Part shown: positions 8,447 to 16,261 of the stretch, piece by piece
Position numbering within the stretch: position 1 is the stretch's first letter
Layout: each line of letters opens with the position of its first letter
Source of the DNA: an uncultured Prevotellaceae bacterium
GTDB lineage: Bacteria; Bacteroidota; Bacteroidia; Bacteroidales; Bacteroidaceae
Assembly: GCA_937915745.1 (NCBI GenBank)
Contig: CALGGJ010000072.1
Location: 1 to 45,835, forward strand
Reading direction: 5' to 3'
DNA length: 45,835 nucleotides
Notes under the pieces: model-generated
Seen by the model: the letters and a program-made list of their open reading frames with translations, nothing else
Told to the model about the DNA's origin: nothing
The model's database searches: none
Made by a program: the position numbers and the translations under genes

Positions 8447-9982
8447 TTATTTTGCAAAACTGATGGCTCTGGTTTCGCGTATTACAGTAATCTTGACCTG
8501 TCCTGGATATGTCATTTCGTCTTGGATTTTCTTCGCGATGTCGTTGCTGAGTATTTCTGTTTCGGCATCAGTAATTTTGTCGGCCCCGACTATAACGCGC
8601 AGTTCGCGTCCGGCCTGTATGGCGTATGTCTTTGTAACTCCAGGGTAGCTGAGGGCTAGCTGTTCAAGGTCGTGCAGACGTTTTATGTAGGCTTCTACGA
8701 TTTCGCGTCGTGCTCCTGGTCTTGCTCCCGAAATGGCATCGCATACCTGTACGATTGGTGCGAGCAAGGTTGTCATTTCCATTTCGTCGTGGTGTGCTCC
8801 GATGGCGTTTACGATGTCTGGCTTTTCTTTGCATTGCTCGGCCAGTTTGGCACCGTAGAGTGCATGTGGGGTCTCTGGGTCTTCATCAGGCACTTTGCCT
8901 ATATCGTGGAGCAGTCCGGCTCGTCGTGCTTTCTTTGGGTTGAGTCCGAGTTCTGCTGCCATCACTGCACAGAGGTTGGCTGTCTCGCGTGCGTGTTGCA
9001 GGAGGTTTTGTCCGTAGGATGAACGGTATTTCATCTTTCCGATGATTCGAATGAGGTCGGGGTGCAGGCCGTGGATACCCATGTCGATTGCGGTACGCTT
9101 GCCTGTCTCGATGATTTCCTCTTCGATTTGTTTTGTTACTTTGTTTACTACTTCTTCTATTCGTGCAGGGTGTATGCGCCCGTCGGCCACGAGTTGGTGT
9201 AGTGCCAGCCTGCAAATCTCGCGCCGCACTGGGTCGAATGCACTGATTACGATTGCTTCGGGTGTGTCATCTACCACGAGTTCTGTTCCTGTAGCGGACT
9301 CGAGTGCCCGTATGTTTCGGCCTTCGCGGCCTATTACGCGTCCTTTGATTTCGTCGTTTTCGAGGTGGAACACGCTCACTGAGTTTTCAACGGCTGTTTC
9401 GGTGGCCACACGTTGTATGCTTTGTATTACTATTCGTTTGGCCTCTTTGTTGGCTGTCATCTTGGCATCGTCGATGATTTCGTTGATGTATTGCTGTGCT
9501 TGTGTGCGTGCTTCGGCTTTCATGCTTTCCATGAGGTGTTCTTTTGCTTCGTCGGCCGATAGTCCGCTGATGGCTTCGAGTCGGGTTCGTTCTTGTGACT
9601 GCAGTTCCTCAAGCTCGGTGCGTTTACGGTCGTTGTTGGCTATTTTTGCTTCGAGGCTTTGTGTGAGGTTTTCGCATTCTTGTTTTTTGCGTTGCAGTTC
9701 TTCGTGGCGTTGGTTGAGTGATATTTCGCGTTGTCTGAGTTTGTTTTCCATTTGTTGGAATTTTGTGTTACGTTGTTGTACCTCTTTTTCCAACTCTGCT
9801 TTCTTGTTGAGGAACTTTTCTTTTACTTCGAGCAGTTTTTTGTTTTTGATGGCTTCGGCTTCTTTCCTTGCATTTTCTACCGATTGGTTGTATGCTTGCT
9901 TGATTACATATCTGTACAATACATATCCTATCAGTGCTCCTGCGACAAGTCCTGCCACTGCTGCAATTATGATTGCTGTCAT
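8447..9982 (-). CDS. rny: Ribonuclease Y
   Basis: A 511-residue endoribonuclease that starts mRNA decay at the membrane. Order of parts: N-terminal membrane helix (about 3-24), long coiled coil (about 35-185, rich in Lys, Glu and Gln), KH RNA-binding domain with GRVIGREGRNIR at 214-225, and HD domain with the metal-binding pair in LLHDIGK (His359-Asp360). Length is normal for the family. It is separated from zapA by 157 bases holding a strong hairpin, whereas most neighbouring gene gaps are under 50 bases. Confidence 0.97.
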   Translation of the reverse strand: MTAIIIAAVAGLVAGALIGYVLYRYVIKQAYNQSVENARKEAEAIKNKKLLEVKEKFLNKKAELEKEVQQRNTKFQQMENKLRQREISLNQRHEELQRKKQECENLTQSLEAKIANNDRKRTELEELQSQERTRLEAISGLSADEAKEHLMESMKAEARTQAQQYINEIIDDAKMTANKEAKRIVIQSIQRVATETAVENSVSVFHLENDEIKGRVIGREGRNIRALESATGTELVVDDTPEAIVISAFDPVRREICRLALHQLVADGRIHPARIEEVVNKVTKQIEEEIIETGKRTAIDMGIHGLHPDLIRIIGKMKYRSSYGQNLLQHARETANLCAVMAAELGLNPKKARRAGLLHDIGKVPDEDPETPHALYGAKLAEQCKEKPDIVNAIGAHHDEMEMTTLLAPIVQVCDAISGARPGARREIVEAYIKRLHDLEQLALSYPGVTKTYAIQAGRELRVIVGADKITDAETEILSNDIAKKIQDEMTYPGQVKITVIRETRAISFAK

Positions 9983-10139
9983 GATGTTTTTATGTTGTTA
10001 AGGGTTATTACTAATAGCGCACAATCTCGGCTTGCCTTTGTTGTGGTTTGGCTTGCCGCTATCGTGCGCGAAAATTCGTTATGTTTGCCGGTGTGTTTTG
10101 TTTACGCCGTTTGCTGTAGTGTGTTGTGATTGTGTTGAC
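9983..10139 (-). ncRNA. Structured intergenic RNA candidate (possible 6S-like RNA)
   Basis: Between zapA and rny. A 53-base imperfect palindrome at 10017-10069 folds on either strand as GCGCAC/GTGCGC plus three further pairs, a 2x2 internal loop, CGGC/GCCG, a second 2x2 internal loop, GCC/GGC and a 13-base loop. No U-tract follows, so a simple terminator is unlikely. The long bulged rod and the position beside zapA recall 6S RNA (ssrS), which adjoins zapA in enterobacteria. I could not confirm the 6S central bubble or the ends, so this is a candidate by position and shape only. Confidence 0.4.
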
Positions 10140-10436
10140 TTACTTGTGTATGAGTGGCCTGATTTCGGTTTCGAGGTCTCTCAGTATGTCAAGAATGGGC
10201 GTTGCGTCGCTTTTGGTTTCTGCTGTGATGGCTCTGATTTCGGAGTTGAGCATTACCATTGCATAGTAGTAGAGTTCGTTTGGTACTTTCTTGTATTTTT
10301 CCCTTACTGCTATGAGTTGTTGGTTGACATTGCTCGCAGCTTTTCTCACCGTTGCTTCCTGCTCGGTGCTGGATATTGTCATGGGTAGTGACAGTTGTGC
10401 TATTGGCACGTGTATTGTGAGCTTTTGTCCGTCCAT
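10140..10436 (-). CDS. zapA: Cell division protein ZapA
   Basis: A 98-residue small protein of the ZapA family, which bundles FtsZ at midcell. The N-terminal half forms the short beta/alpha head (KLTIHVPIAQLSLPMTISS) and the C-terminal part is a helix for coiled-coil tetramer formation. Family pattern EQEATVRKAASNVNQQL is present. It abuts the upstream coiled-coil gene with no gap (10436/10437), suggesting translational coupling and joint function. Confidence 0.85.
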   Translation of the reverse strand: MDGQKLTIHVPIAQLSLPMTISSTEQEATVRKAASNVNQQLIAVREKYKKVPNELYYYAMVMLNSEIRAITAETKSDATPILDILRDLETEIRPLIHK

Positions 10437-10769
10437 TTATTGTATATCACTCTCTGTGTTGTTGTTCGTCACTCCTTCGTTTGTGATGAGTGCGATACAC
10501 TTGTTGATTTCGCGCACTAGCCTTGTGATGCGTTGTCGGGTGACTTTGATGTCGCCGTCGCTTATTTCCATCATTTTGGCTGTTTTCAGTGTTTCATAGT
10601 TGCGCTTGCATGTGTCGAGTTGTTGTTGCAGTGTCGCTATCTCAGTCTGTTGTTGTGTTATAGCGTTGCTGAGTTGTTGGTTTGTGGCTTGCAGGGTGTT
10701 GTATTGTAGTATGAGTTGTCTTACCCTGGCCTCGAACTGGCGTATTTGTTTTTTCTCTTCGTCGGTCAT
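10437..10769 (-). CDS. Small coiled-coil protein, probable ZapA partner
   Basis: A 110-residue, almost entirely helical protein with heptad-like Gln, Leu and Ile spacing from about 5 to 65 (FEARVRQLILQYNTLQ, then IATLQQQLDTCKRNYETL). It has no signal peptide or membrane helix. It abuts zapA without a gap. A ZapB-like role at the division ring is inferred from size, coiled coil and neighbour, not from a recognised motif. Confidence 0.75.
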   Translation of the reverse strand: MTDEEKKQIRQFEARVRQLILQYNTLQATNQQLSNAITQQQTEIATLQQQLDTCKRNYETLKTAKMMEISDGDIKVTRQRITRLVREINKCIALITNEGVTNNNTESDIQ

Positions 10770-10817
10770 GTGTGTGTTTAGCGCACTATGTGTTGTATGT
10801 TGGTTTCCTTTCGGAGT

Positions 10818-11459
10818 TTATTTTTTGAGTTTGCTTTCTGCTTTGTCGAGTTCGTCTTGTGATGGTTTTGGTTCTTTCTTTGCCAATGTTATGATGTTAT
10901 AGACGTATTCGTTTGTCCATTGCTCTGAGAATCCGAGTGTCTGTTGGTATTTTCTTATGGCGAATGCCGCTTTGCGTTCGCCGTCGTCGTTCCAGTCGGC
11001 GCGGGTGAATATGTCGTTCACTGTTTTTTCCACCATTACCTTGAGTGCTTTCTTGAGGAATGCAGGTATTCGGAATTTCCACTTCATGAGGTTTCCCACC
11101 AGCATCATGAGGTCCTGTGTGTATCCTTGGAACAGATACATGTATTTAGGTATGTCGTTTTGTGTGCGGCAGTTTTTCTTGATGCTTTGGTCTATTTCCT
11201 TGAAGAATGTGTCGCTAATGCCGTAGAGGTCTTTCAGCATTTTCTGGCAGGCTTTTTTTTCGCCTATTCCCAGTTTGTTGTTCACTGTTGCCACGTGCAG
11301 TGTGCGCTTGAATGCGGCCATGTCGGGCAGGGCTGCGAGGCTGGATATTCCGAGTTGTGCTGCCAGTGAGCTTTGGAAATAGACTCTGATGAGGGTCATG
11401 AAGTCTTCCATTCCGCCTACATTGGCTTTGTCTTTCTTGAAAATATCGAATAGTCTCAT
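10818..11459 (-). CDS. Conserved hypothetical protein, helical
   Basis: A 213-residue soluble protein, not recognised as a named family. It is Lys-rich and predominantly helical. Notable stretches are LAAQLGISSLAALPDMAAFKR (about 35-55) and the basic end LAKKEPKPSQDELDKAESK. No signal peptide or catalytic motif is visible. It is the first gene of the minus-strand zapA-rny run, with a good promoter 37-66 bases upstream, and 48 bases separate it from the coiled-coil gene. It may belong to the same cell-division or RNA-decay context, but that is only neighbourhood evidence. Confidence 0.75.
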   Translation of the reverse strand: MRLFDIFKKDKANVGGMEDFMTLIRVYFQSSLAAQLGISSLAALPDMAAFKRTLHVATVNNKLGIGEKKACQKMLKDLYGISDTFFKEIDQSIKKNCRTQNDIPKYMYLFQGYTQDLMMLVGNLMKWKFRIPAFLKKALKVMVEKTVNDIFTRADWNDDGERKAAFAIRKYQQTLGFSEQWTNEYVYNIITLAKKEPKPSQDELDKAESKLKK

Positions 11460-11495
11460 TCTTGTCTATGTGTATATGTGTTGGTATATTTTGTG

Positions 11496-11525
11496 CAAAG
11501 GTAATAAATAATTGTCAACCTACAA
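11496..11525 (-). promoter_or_regulatory. Bacteroidetes-type promoter for the zapA-rny run
   Basis: Minus strand TTG (11525-11523), 19 bases, TACCTTTG (11503-11496). Exact fit to TAnnTTTG; the upstream box is TTG rather than TTTG. It is divergent from the upp promoter about 75 bases away. Confidence 0.6.
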
Positions 11526-11598
11526 TTGATAAATGTTAATTATTTGCGGTTTGATGTGTTTTTTTATGATTTATTTGCAAAAATATGGCATTCACAGA

Positions 11599-11628
11599 TT
11601 GCCAAACGCTAAATAATCTTTATCTTTG
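11599..11628 (+). promoter_or_regulatory. Bacteroidetes-type promoter for upp
   Basis: TTG (11599-11601), 19 bases, TATCTTTG (11621-11628). The ATG of upp follows 27 bases later. Confidence 0.65.
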
Positions 11629-11655
11629 CACATCGAAAATGATGTATAAGCAGAT

Positions 11656-12318
11656 ATGGATGTAATAAATCTGTCGGACGGGGACTCTGTTCTCAGCCGG
11701 TATTTGTCTGAATTGCGCAATGTGCGTATTCAGTCTGACCGTGGCAAATTCCGCAATAATCTGGTTCGTATCGGGCGTGTCATGGCTTACGAGGTGAGCC
11801 GTCGGCTTGGTTACAGCGAGAAGTTGGTTACGACTCCGTTGGGGGTTGCTCCCACCCGTACGTTTGACAATCAGATTGTCCTGGGCACGATTTTCCGTGC
11901 AGGGCTTCCGTTCCATCAGGGTTTTCTCGATGTGTTTGACGGTGCGGACAATGCATTCGTGTCGGCTTATCGTTATTATAAGGACAAGGAGTGTGAGGAT
12001 GTGGGCATCAAGATTGAGTATATAGCATCGCCCGACCTCACGGGCAGGACTCTCGTCATTGCCGACCCTATGCTGGCCACAGGTGGAAGTATGGAGCTGA
12101 GCTATGAGGCTTTTGCCACCAAGGGTATTCCGTCGGAGGTACACCTGTGTTGTGTCATTGCCGCACGCAAGGGTGTGGAGTATCTTAGTCGTGTTTTCGG
12201 AGGACGCGACAATATGACGTTGTGGTGTGCTGCCATCGACCCTGAACTCAACGAGCATGCTTATATCGTGCCGGGATTGGGCGATGCCGGTGATTTGGCC
12301 TACGGCGAGAAAATCTGA
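11656..12318 (+). CDS. upp: Uracil phosphoribosyltransferase
   Basis: A 220-residue type I phosphoribosyltransferase of pyrimidine salvage (uracil + PRPP to UMP). The PRPP-binding loop LVIADPMLATGGS lies at about 134-146. The uracil-pocket C-terminus is present (HAYIVPGLGDAGDLAYGEKI). Length is slightly above the roughly 208-residue norm because of a short N-terminal extension, as in other Bacteroidetes. It stands alone with its own promoter, divergent from the zapA-rny run. Confidence 0.93.
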   Translation: MDVINLSDGDSVLSRYLSELRNVRIQSDRGKFRNNLVRIGRVMAYEVSRRLGYSEKLVTTPLGVAPTRTFDNQIVLGTIFRAGLPFHQGFLDVFDGADNAFVSAYRYYKDKECEDVGIKIEYIASPDLTGRTLVIADPMLATGGSMELSYEAFATKGIPSEVHLCCVIAARKGVEYLSRVFGGRDNMTLWCAAIDPELNEHAYIVPGLGDAGDLAYGEKI

Positions 12319-12491
12319 CCGCCTGCATTCTTCTGAATTTATTATAAGGTGTGATTACATTTTTATGCAAGTATATCCGAATATATGAAAACAGATTCCG
12401 ACAGTTACCCCGCGACGTGCTTAGGGGTATTCAGCTATTTTAGTTTTTTTGCAATAATGTACAGGTCCCGGTTTGACAGGAAGGAGGTATC

Positions 12492-13577
12492 ATGGAACTC
12501 ATGATAATCTACATGCTGGTGGCCCTTCTTGTATCGGGTTTGTGTTCTGTGCTTGAGGCAACGCTCATGTCAACACCTATGCCTTTCATCACATCGCTTG
12601 AGTCTCAGGGTGTGAAGGGTTCGGCGTTGCTCAAGAAGTATAAGCATAATATCGACCGCCCGATTTCGGCCATTTTGGTGTTAAACACGATAGCCAATAC
12701 CGTGGGTGCGTCGCTTGTGGGTTCACAGGCAGCCAGTGTTGCCCGCGAGCTCAACTATCCGCACGATACGGTCATTGGTGTGGTGTCGGCTCTCTTCACC
12801 CTGCTCATTCTCATCTGTTCAGAAATTATACCGAAAACCATTGGCTCAACCTATTGGCGCAGGCTGGCTATTCCGGCATCTAAGGTGATACACCTGCTGG
12901 TGGTTGTGACGTTCCCTGTGGTTTATTGCCTGGAGCGAATCACTCACCTTATTTCGGGTCGTTCCACACAAGTGTCGGTCAGCCGCGAAGAAGTGTCGGC
13001 CATGGTGACGGTAGGGGCCGAGGAGGGTGTGCTTGAGAAGAAAGAGAACCGTATGATTCAGAATCTCCTGAAGCTCGACGAAATCACGGCACACGAGATA
13101 ATGACTCCGAGCGTAGTGGTATCGATGGCCGACAGTTCGATGACACTGAAGGAGTTTTATCGTAACGAGGAATTCTCAAATTACTCGCGCATCCCTATTT
13201 ACGACGATGACAACAGCGACTACATTACCGGTTATGTCCTGCGTCAGACAATACTCGAACGTCTGGCCGAAGACAAATTCGGCATACACCTTAAAGAACT
13301 GGCACGTCCTATACTCTCGTTTACCGAGGAAGAGCCTGTGGCCAATATCTGGGAAAAACTGCTCGAGAAGAAAGAACACATATCAATCATTATCGACGAA
13401 TACGGCAGCCTGCGAGGCATCGTGACCCTCGAAGACGTGATTGAGACGATGCTCGGTTTCGAGATAGTTGACGAGAAGGACGAGGTAGTGGATATGCAGG
13501 AGTATGCTAAGGCACAATGGAAGAAAATGCAGAAGAAGCAGGTGCGCCAACGGCCATCGGGCAACCGCTCGGTGTGA
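12492..13577 (+). CDS. CNNM/DUF21-CBS membrane protein (hemolysin/CorC-like)
   Basis: A 361-residue inner-membrane protein. CNNM (DUF21) membrane domain occupies about 1-180 with helices at roughly 3-25, 60-80, 90-115 and 130-150. It is followed by a CBS pair (about 195-325: ITAHEIMTPSVVVSMADSS, then IIDEYGSLRGIVTLEDVIE). The C-terminal CorC/HlyC domain usual for this family is absent; only a basic tail follows. CNNM/CorC proteins act in magnesium or sodium-coupled cation transport. A strong ribosome-binding sequence (AGGAAGGAGG) lies just ahead of the ATG, rare in this phylum. A family-A repeat array begins right after the stop codon. Confidence 0.87.
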   Translation: MELMIIYMLVALLVSGLCSVLEATLMSTPMPFITSLESQGVKGSALLKKYKHNIDRPISAILVLNTIANTVGASLVGSQAASVARELNYPHDTVIGVVSALFTLLILICSEIIPKTIGSTYWRRLAIPASKVIHLLVVVTFPVVYCLERITHLISGRSTQVSVSREEVSAMVTVGAEEGVLEKKENRMIQNLLKLDEITAHEIMTPSVVVSMADSSMTLKEFYRNEEFSNYSRIPIYDDDNSDYITGYVLRQTILERLAEDKFGIHLKELARPILSFTEEEPVANIWEKLLEKKEHISIIIDEYGSLRGIVTLEDVIETMLGFEIVDEKDEVVDMQEYAKAQWKKMQKKQVRQRPSGNRSV

Positions 13578-13579
13578 GT

Positions 13580-13655
13580 ACGCACTCTCGGCCCTGCGAC
13601 TGCGCACTCTCGGCCCTGCGACTGCGCACTCTCGACCCCGCGAGTGCGCACTCCC
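13580..13655. repeat. Family-A array: 22-bp tandem repeat, 3 full units plus 10 bases
   Basis: Units start at 13580, 13602, 13624 and 13646 (partial). They open with GCGCACTCTCGGCCC (ACGC in the first unit) and end in TGCGACT. The first two differ at one base; the third has a GACCCC variant and the end unit reads GCGCACTCCC. It lies directly after the CNNM stop codon, in the same sense relative to that gene as the other arrays relative to theirs. Confidence 0.9.
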
Positions 13656-13702
13656 AAAACCTGACGTAACATCTCACCACATATGAACCCGCAATACAAA
13701 GC

Positions 13703-14791
13703 ATGAAAGGAATCTCGTTAAACACACACATGGCGCTCGAAAGGGAGCACCATCGACAGAATCGCGACATACGCCGGCACAGACTCTCACGACTGTACTG
13801 GGAGTGTACCGTACGCTGCAATCAGTCGTGCCGTCATTGCGGAAGCCGTTGCCGTGTGATAGACGGGGTGAACGACATGCCGCTCGGCGATTTCCTTACC
13901 ATGCTTTCGGGCGTCATGTTGCAGCAGGAGCCGGCCGACATCTTTGTCGTACTTGCAGGCGGAGAACCGCTCATGCGTCCCGACATCGTGGAGTGTGGCC
14001 GGCGCATCGGTGAAATGGGCTTCCCGTGGGGCATAGAGACCAACGGAACACTGCTGAGTGCCGACCTGCTCGCCAAGTTGCGTGCCGCAGGTTTGCGCTC
14101 GGTGCTGATACGACTCGACGGTCCCGAACACGAGCATAACTGGCTGCACAACTCGCCCGACGCATTTGCACACACCATGCAAGCACTCAAGGCGGCATGT
14201 GCAGAAGAGGAACTCGAGGTCGAAGTCGAGACCTGTGTCAACCAGCGAAACTTCGATTATCTGCAACCATTCTACGTACAACTGCAAACTCTGCATATTG
14301 ATCGCTGGACAATATCGACCGTCACACCATCGGGGCTGACCGCCGACAACAAGGAGATGCAACTCGACAGCTATCAGCTGCGCCTGCTCATGCAATTCAT
14401 CACCGACATCAGACAGAGGGCCGCATCGGCCGACGACGAGGCAGGGATGAAGGTCGGATTCTCATGCGAGGGATTTGTAGGAAAATATGAAGGCAAGGTG
14501 CGCGACGGCTTTTTCACATGTCAGGCAGGTATATCCAAGGGCGGGGTGAACATAGCAGGCGAAATAGGTGGTTGTCTCAACATACGCCATAACTACTCGC
14601 AAGGTAATATTTACGAGGGTGACGAATTCATGGATGTGTGGAACACATGCTTTGCCGAATACCGCAACCACCGGTGGATGCGGACCGGGGTATGCACACA
14701 TTGCAAGGCATTCCGCTACTGCCGTGGCAACGGACTCCATCTGCGCGACACGAAAGGCAACCTCATGTTGTGCCATTATTATCGGCTGTAA
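13703..14791 (+). CDS. Radical SAM/SPASM enzyme (rSAM/lipoprotein-system type)
   Basis: A 362-residue radical S-adenosylmethionine enzyme. The [4Fe-4S] CxxxCxxC motif is CNQSCRHC (Cys39, 43, 46), preceded by LYWECTVR. The SAM-binding GGEP motif is LAGGEPLMRP near 92. The C-terminal third has clustered cysteines (FTCQAG near 275, GGCLNI, CTHCKAFRYCRGNGLH) typical of a SPASM/Twitch auxiliary-cluster domain. The pattern fits the Bacteroidetes rSAM enzyme that pairs with a small lipoprotein (TIGR04133 type as I remember it). No such partner is found beside it. Its 3' end overlaps the convergent tilS by 29 bases. Substrate unknown. Confidence 0.8.
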   Translation: MKGISLNTHMALEREHHRQNRDIRRHRLSRLYWECTVRCNQSCRHCGSRCRVIDGVNDMPLGDFLTMLSGVMLQQEPADIFVVLAGGEPLMRPDIVECGRRIGEMGFPWGIETNGTLLSADLLAKLRAAGLRSVLIRLDGPEHEHNWLHNSPDAFAHTMQALKAACAEEELEVEVETCVNQRNFDYLQPFYVQLQTLHIDRWTISTVTPSGLTADNKEMQLDSYQLRLLMQFITDIRQRAASADDEAGMKVGFSCEGFVGKYEGKVRDGFFTCQAGISKGGVNIAGEIGGCLNIRHNYSQGNIYEGDEFMDVWNTCFAEYRNHRWMRTGVCTHCKAFRYCRGNGLHLRDTKGNLMLCHYYRL

Positions 14792-16097
14792 GCACAATGA
14801 CATCAACGGTCTTGTCGGTCACCTTGTGAAGTTCGGAACTGCGGCGACCGACAACCCATAATATATCGCGGTCGTCACATACCAACAGCTGTTCTTCTTT
14901 CTCTATTCTGTTTAGTTTCAAGTCGGTAAGGAAATCGCTTATCAGCTTGCTGCCTTTCATGCCATACGGATGGAAACGGTCGCCCTGCTGTGGGCGGCGA
15001 ACTATAATCGGTCCGTGAACCTTTGCGCGGTCAATATAGGCGTAGTTGGAATCGTGGCTTATCGACAGATGTCTGCTGTCAATTATCTCCATTTCTATGT
15101 CCTTGCATTGTTCTATAGGTATAGGTTCCGTTGACAAATCGGCATGAATCGGAGCAACCACAATGTCGGTGCGGCCTGTCACCACACGGTGTGTAGCTGA
15201 TGCAAAGACTGTACCCACCCGGCCCTCGCGCAACATGTCGGTCAGTTGTGTACGGTTAAATCCGCATGGCGAAAGCAGGTGGTGGAGTAGTGCGATAGGC
15301 GACGGACAGCCAGCCAGCCGCTCGCGGTTGATACGAAGGCTTGCCGATTGACTGTCGGTGACGGTGCATTGTGCCGCATAGTAATCGATGGCTGCGTCAT
15401 ACATCTTGCGTGCCTCGTGCAGGTTTTCTATTGTCGTGGCAAGATTGTCGTCGGCACCTGTGTTGATGTTACGCAGCAGCGGCATCACCTCGAGGCGTAC
15501 CTTGTTGCGGCTGTAGAGGGTGGCAAGATTGGTGCTGTCGGTCACAAAGCCTTGTCCCATACCGGCCAGACACTCCTCAATCTCATGCCTGCTCACACAC
15601 AGTAGCGGGCGCACAATGTGCCCGTTGCGTGGCTGAATGCCCGACAATCCCTTGATGCCTGTGCCCCTCACCGCGTTCAGGATGACCGTTTCGATGTTGT
15701 CGTCGCGGTGATGTGCCACGGCAATGCAGTCAAGACCCAATGTAGTGAGCAATTGTTCGAAATAGTTGTAGCGCAATTCGCGTGCAGCCATCTCGATGCT
15801 CTGCCCATTGGTGCGGGCATAGCTGGTGGTGTCGAAGGTCGTGACGTGTAACGGTACCGACAGGCCGTTACACAGTTGGCGTACAAACTGTTCGTCGCGC
15901 ATGCTCTCATCGCCTCGCAGGCGGAAGTTGCAATGTGCTGCATGAACGGTGTAGCCCCCAGCCAACAGCAAACGAAGTAGAAACACCGAATCGGCACCGC
16001 CGCTCAAGGCAACAAGCACTCGCGAATCGGAATGCAGAAGCCCGTTGTCAGATATGTACTGGTTTATACGATGGATTATTGGTGATGTATTTGACAT
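14763..16097 (-). CDS. tilS: tRNA(Ile)-lysidine synthetase
   Basis: A 444-residue enzyme that converts C34 of the CAU-anticodon tRNA-Ile to lysidine so it reads AUA. The PP-loop ATPase motif SGGADS is at 32-37, followed by the HCNFRLRGDES segment. The C-terminal substrate-binding domain has the usual VRRPQQGDRFHPYGMKGSK motif. The ATG at 16097 is preferred to an upstream TTG at 16121 because it fits the family start. The gene ends inside the convergent radical SAM gene. Confidence 0.93.
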   Translation of the reverse strand: MSNTSPIIHRINQYISDNGLLHSDSRVLVALSGGADSVFLLRLLLAGGYTVHAAHCNFRLRGDESMRDEQFVRQLCNGLSVPLHVTTFDTTSYARTNGQSIEMAARELRYNYFEQLLTTLGLDCIAVAHHRDDNIETVILNAVRGTGIKGLSGIQPRNGHIVRPLLCVSRHEIEECLAGMGQGFVTDSTNLATLYSRNKVRLEVMPLLRNINTGADDNLATTIENLHEARKMYDAAIDYYAAQCTVTDSQSASLRINRERLAGCPSPIALLHHLLSPCGFNRTQLTDMLREGRVGTVFASATHRVVTGRTDIVVAPIHADLSTEPIPIEQCKDIEMEIIDSRHLSISHDSNYAYIDRAKVHGPIIVRRPQQGDRFHPYGMKGSKLISDFLTDLKLNRIEKEEQLLVCDDRDILWVVGRRSSELHKVTDKTVDVIVLTADNNGTT

Positions 16098-16261
16098 GTG
16101 ATGGCAGATATTGATGTGCAAAATTAAGAATTAATTTGCAAACACAGTCCGGACAATATGAAAATATCGGTTGCAGGGCACTTTTTTGAAACCAAAACCG
16201 ATGTTATGTAAATAAAAATGACTATATTCGCAGCCAAACAATCAGTCACGGTATTTGTGTC

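Noticed and set aside
11620..12258. 212-residue minus-strand frame opposite upp
   Set aside because: Antisense shadow of a clearly coding upp gene.
13507..13821. Frames crossing the 13.6 kb repeat array with repeated RSRRAESA-like residues
   Set aside because: The periodic peptides are produced by the 22-bp DNA repeat; no plausible gene start or family match.
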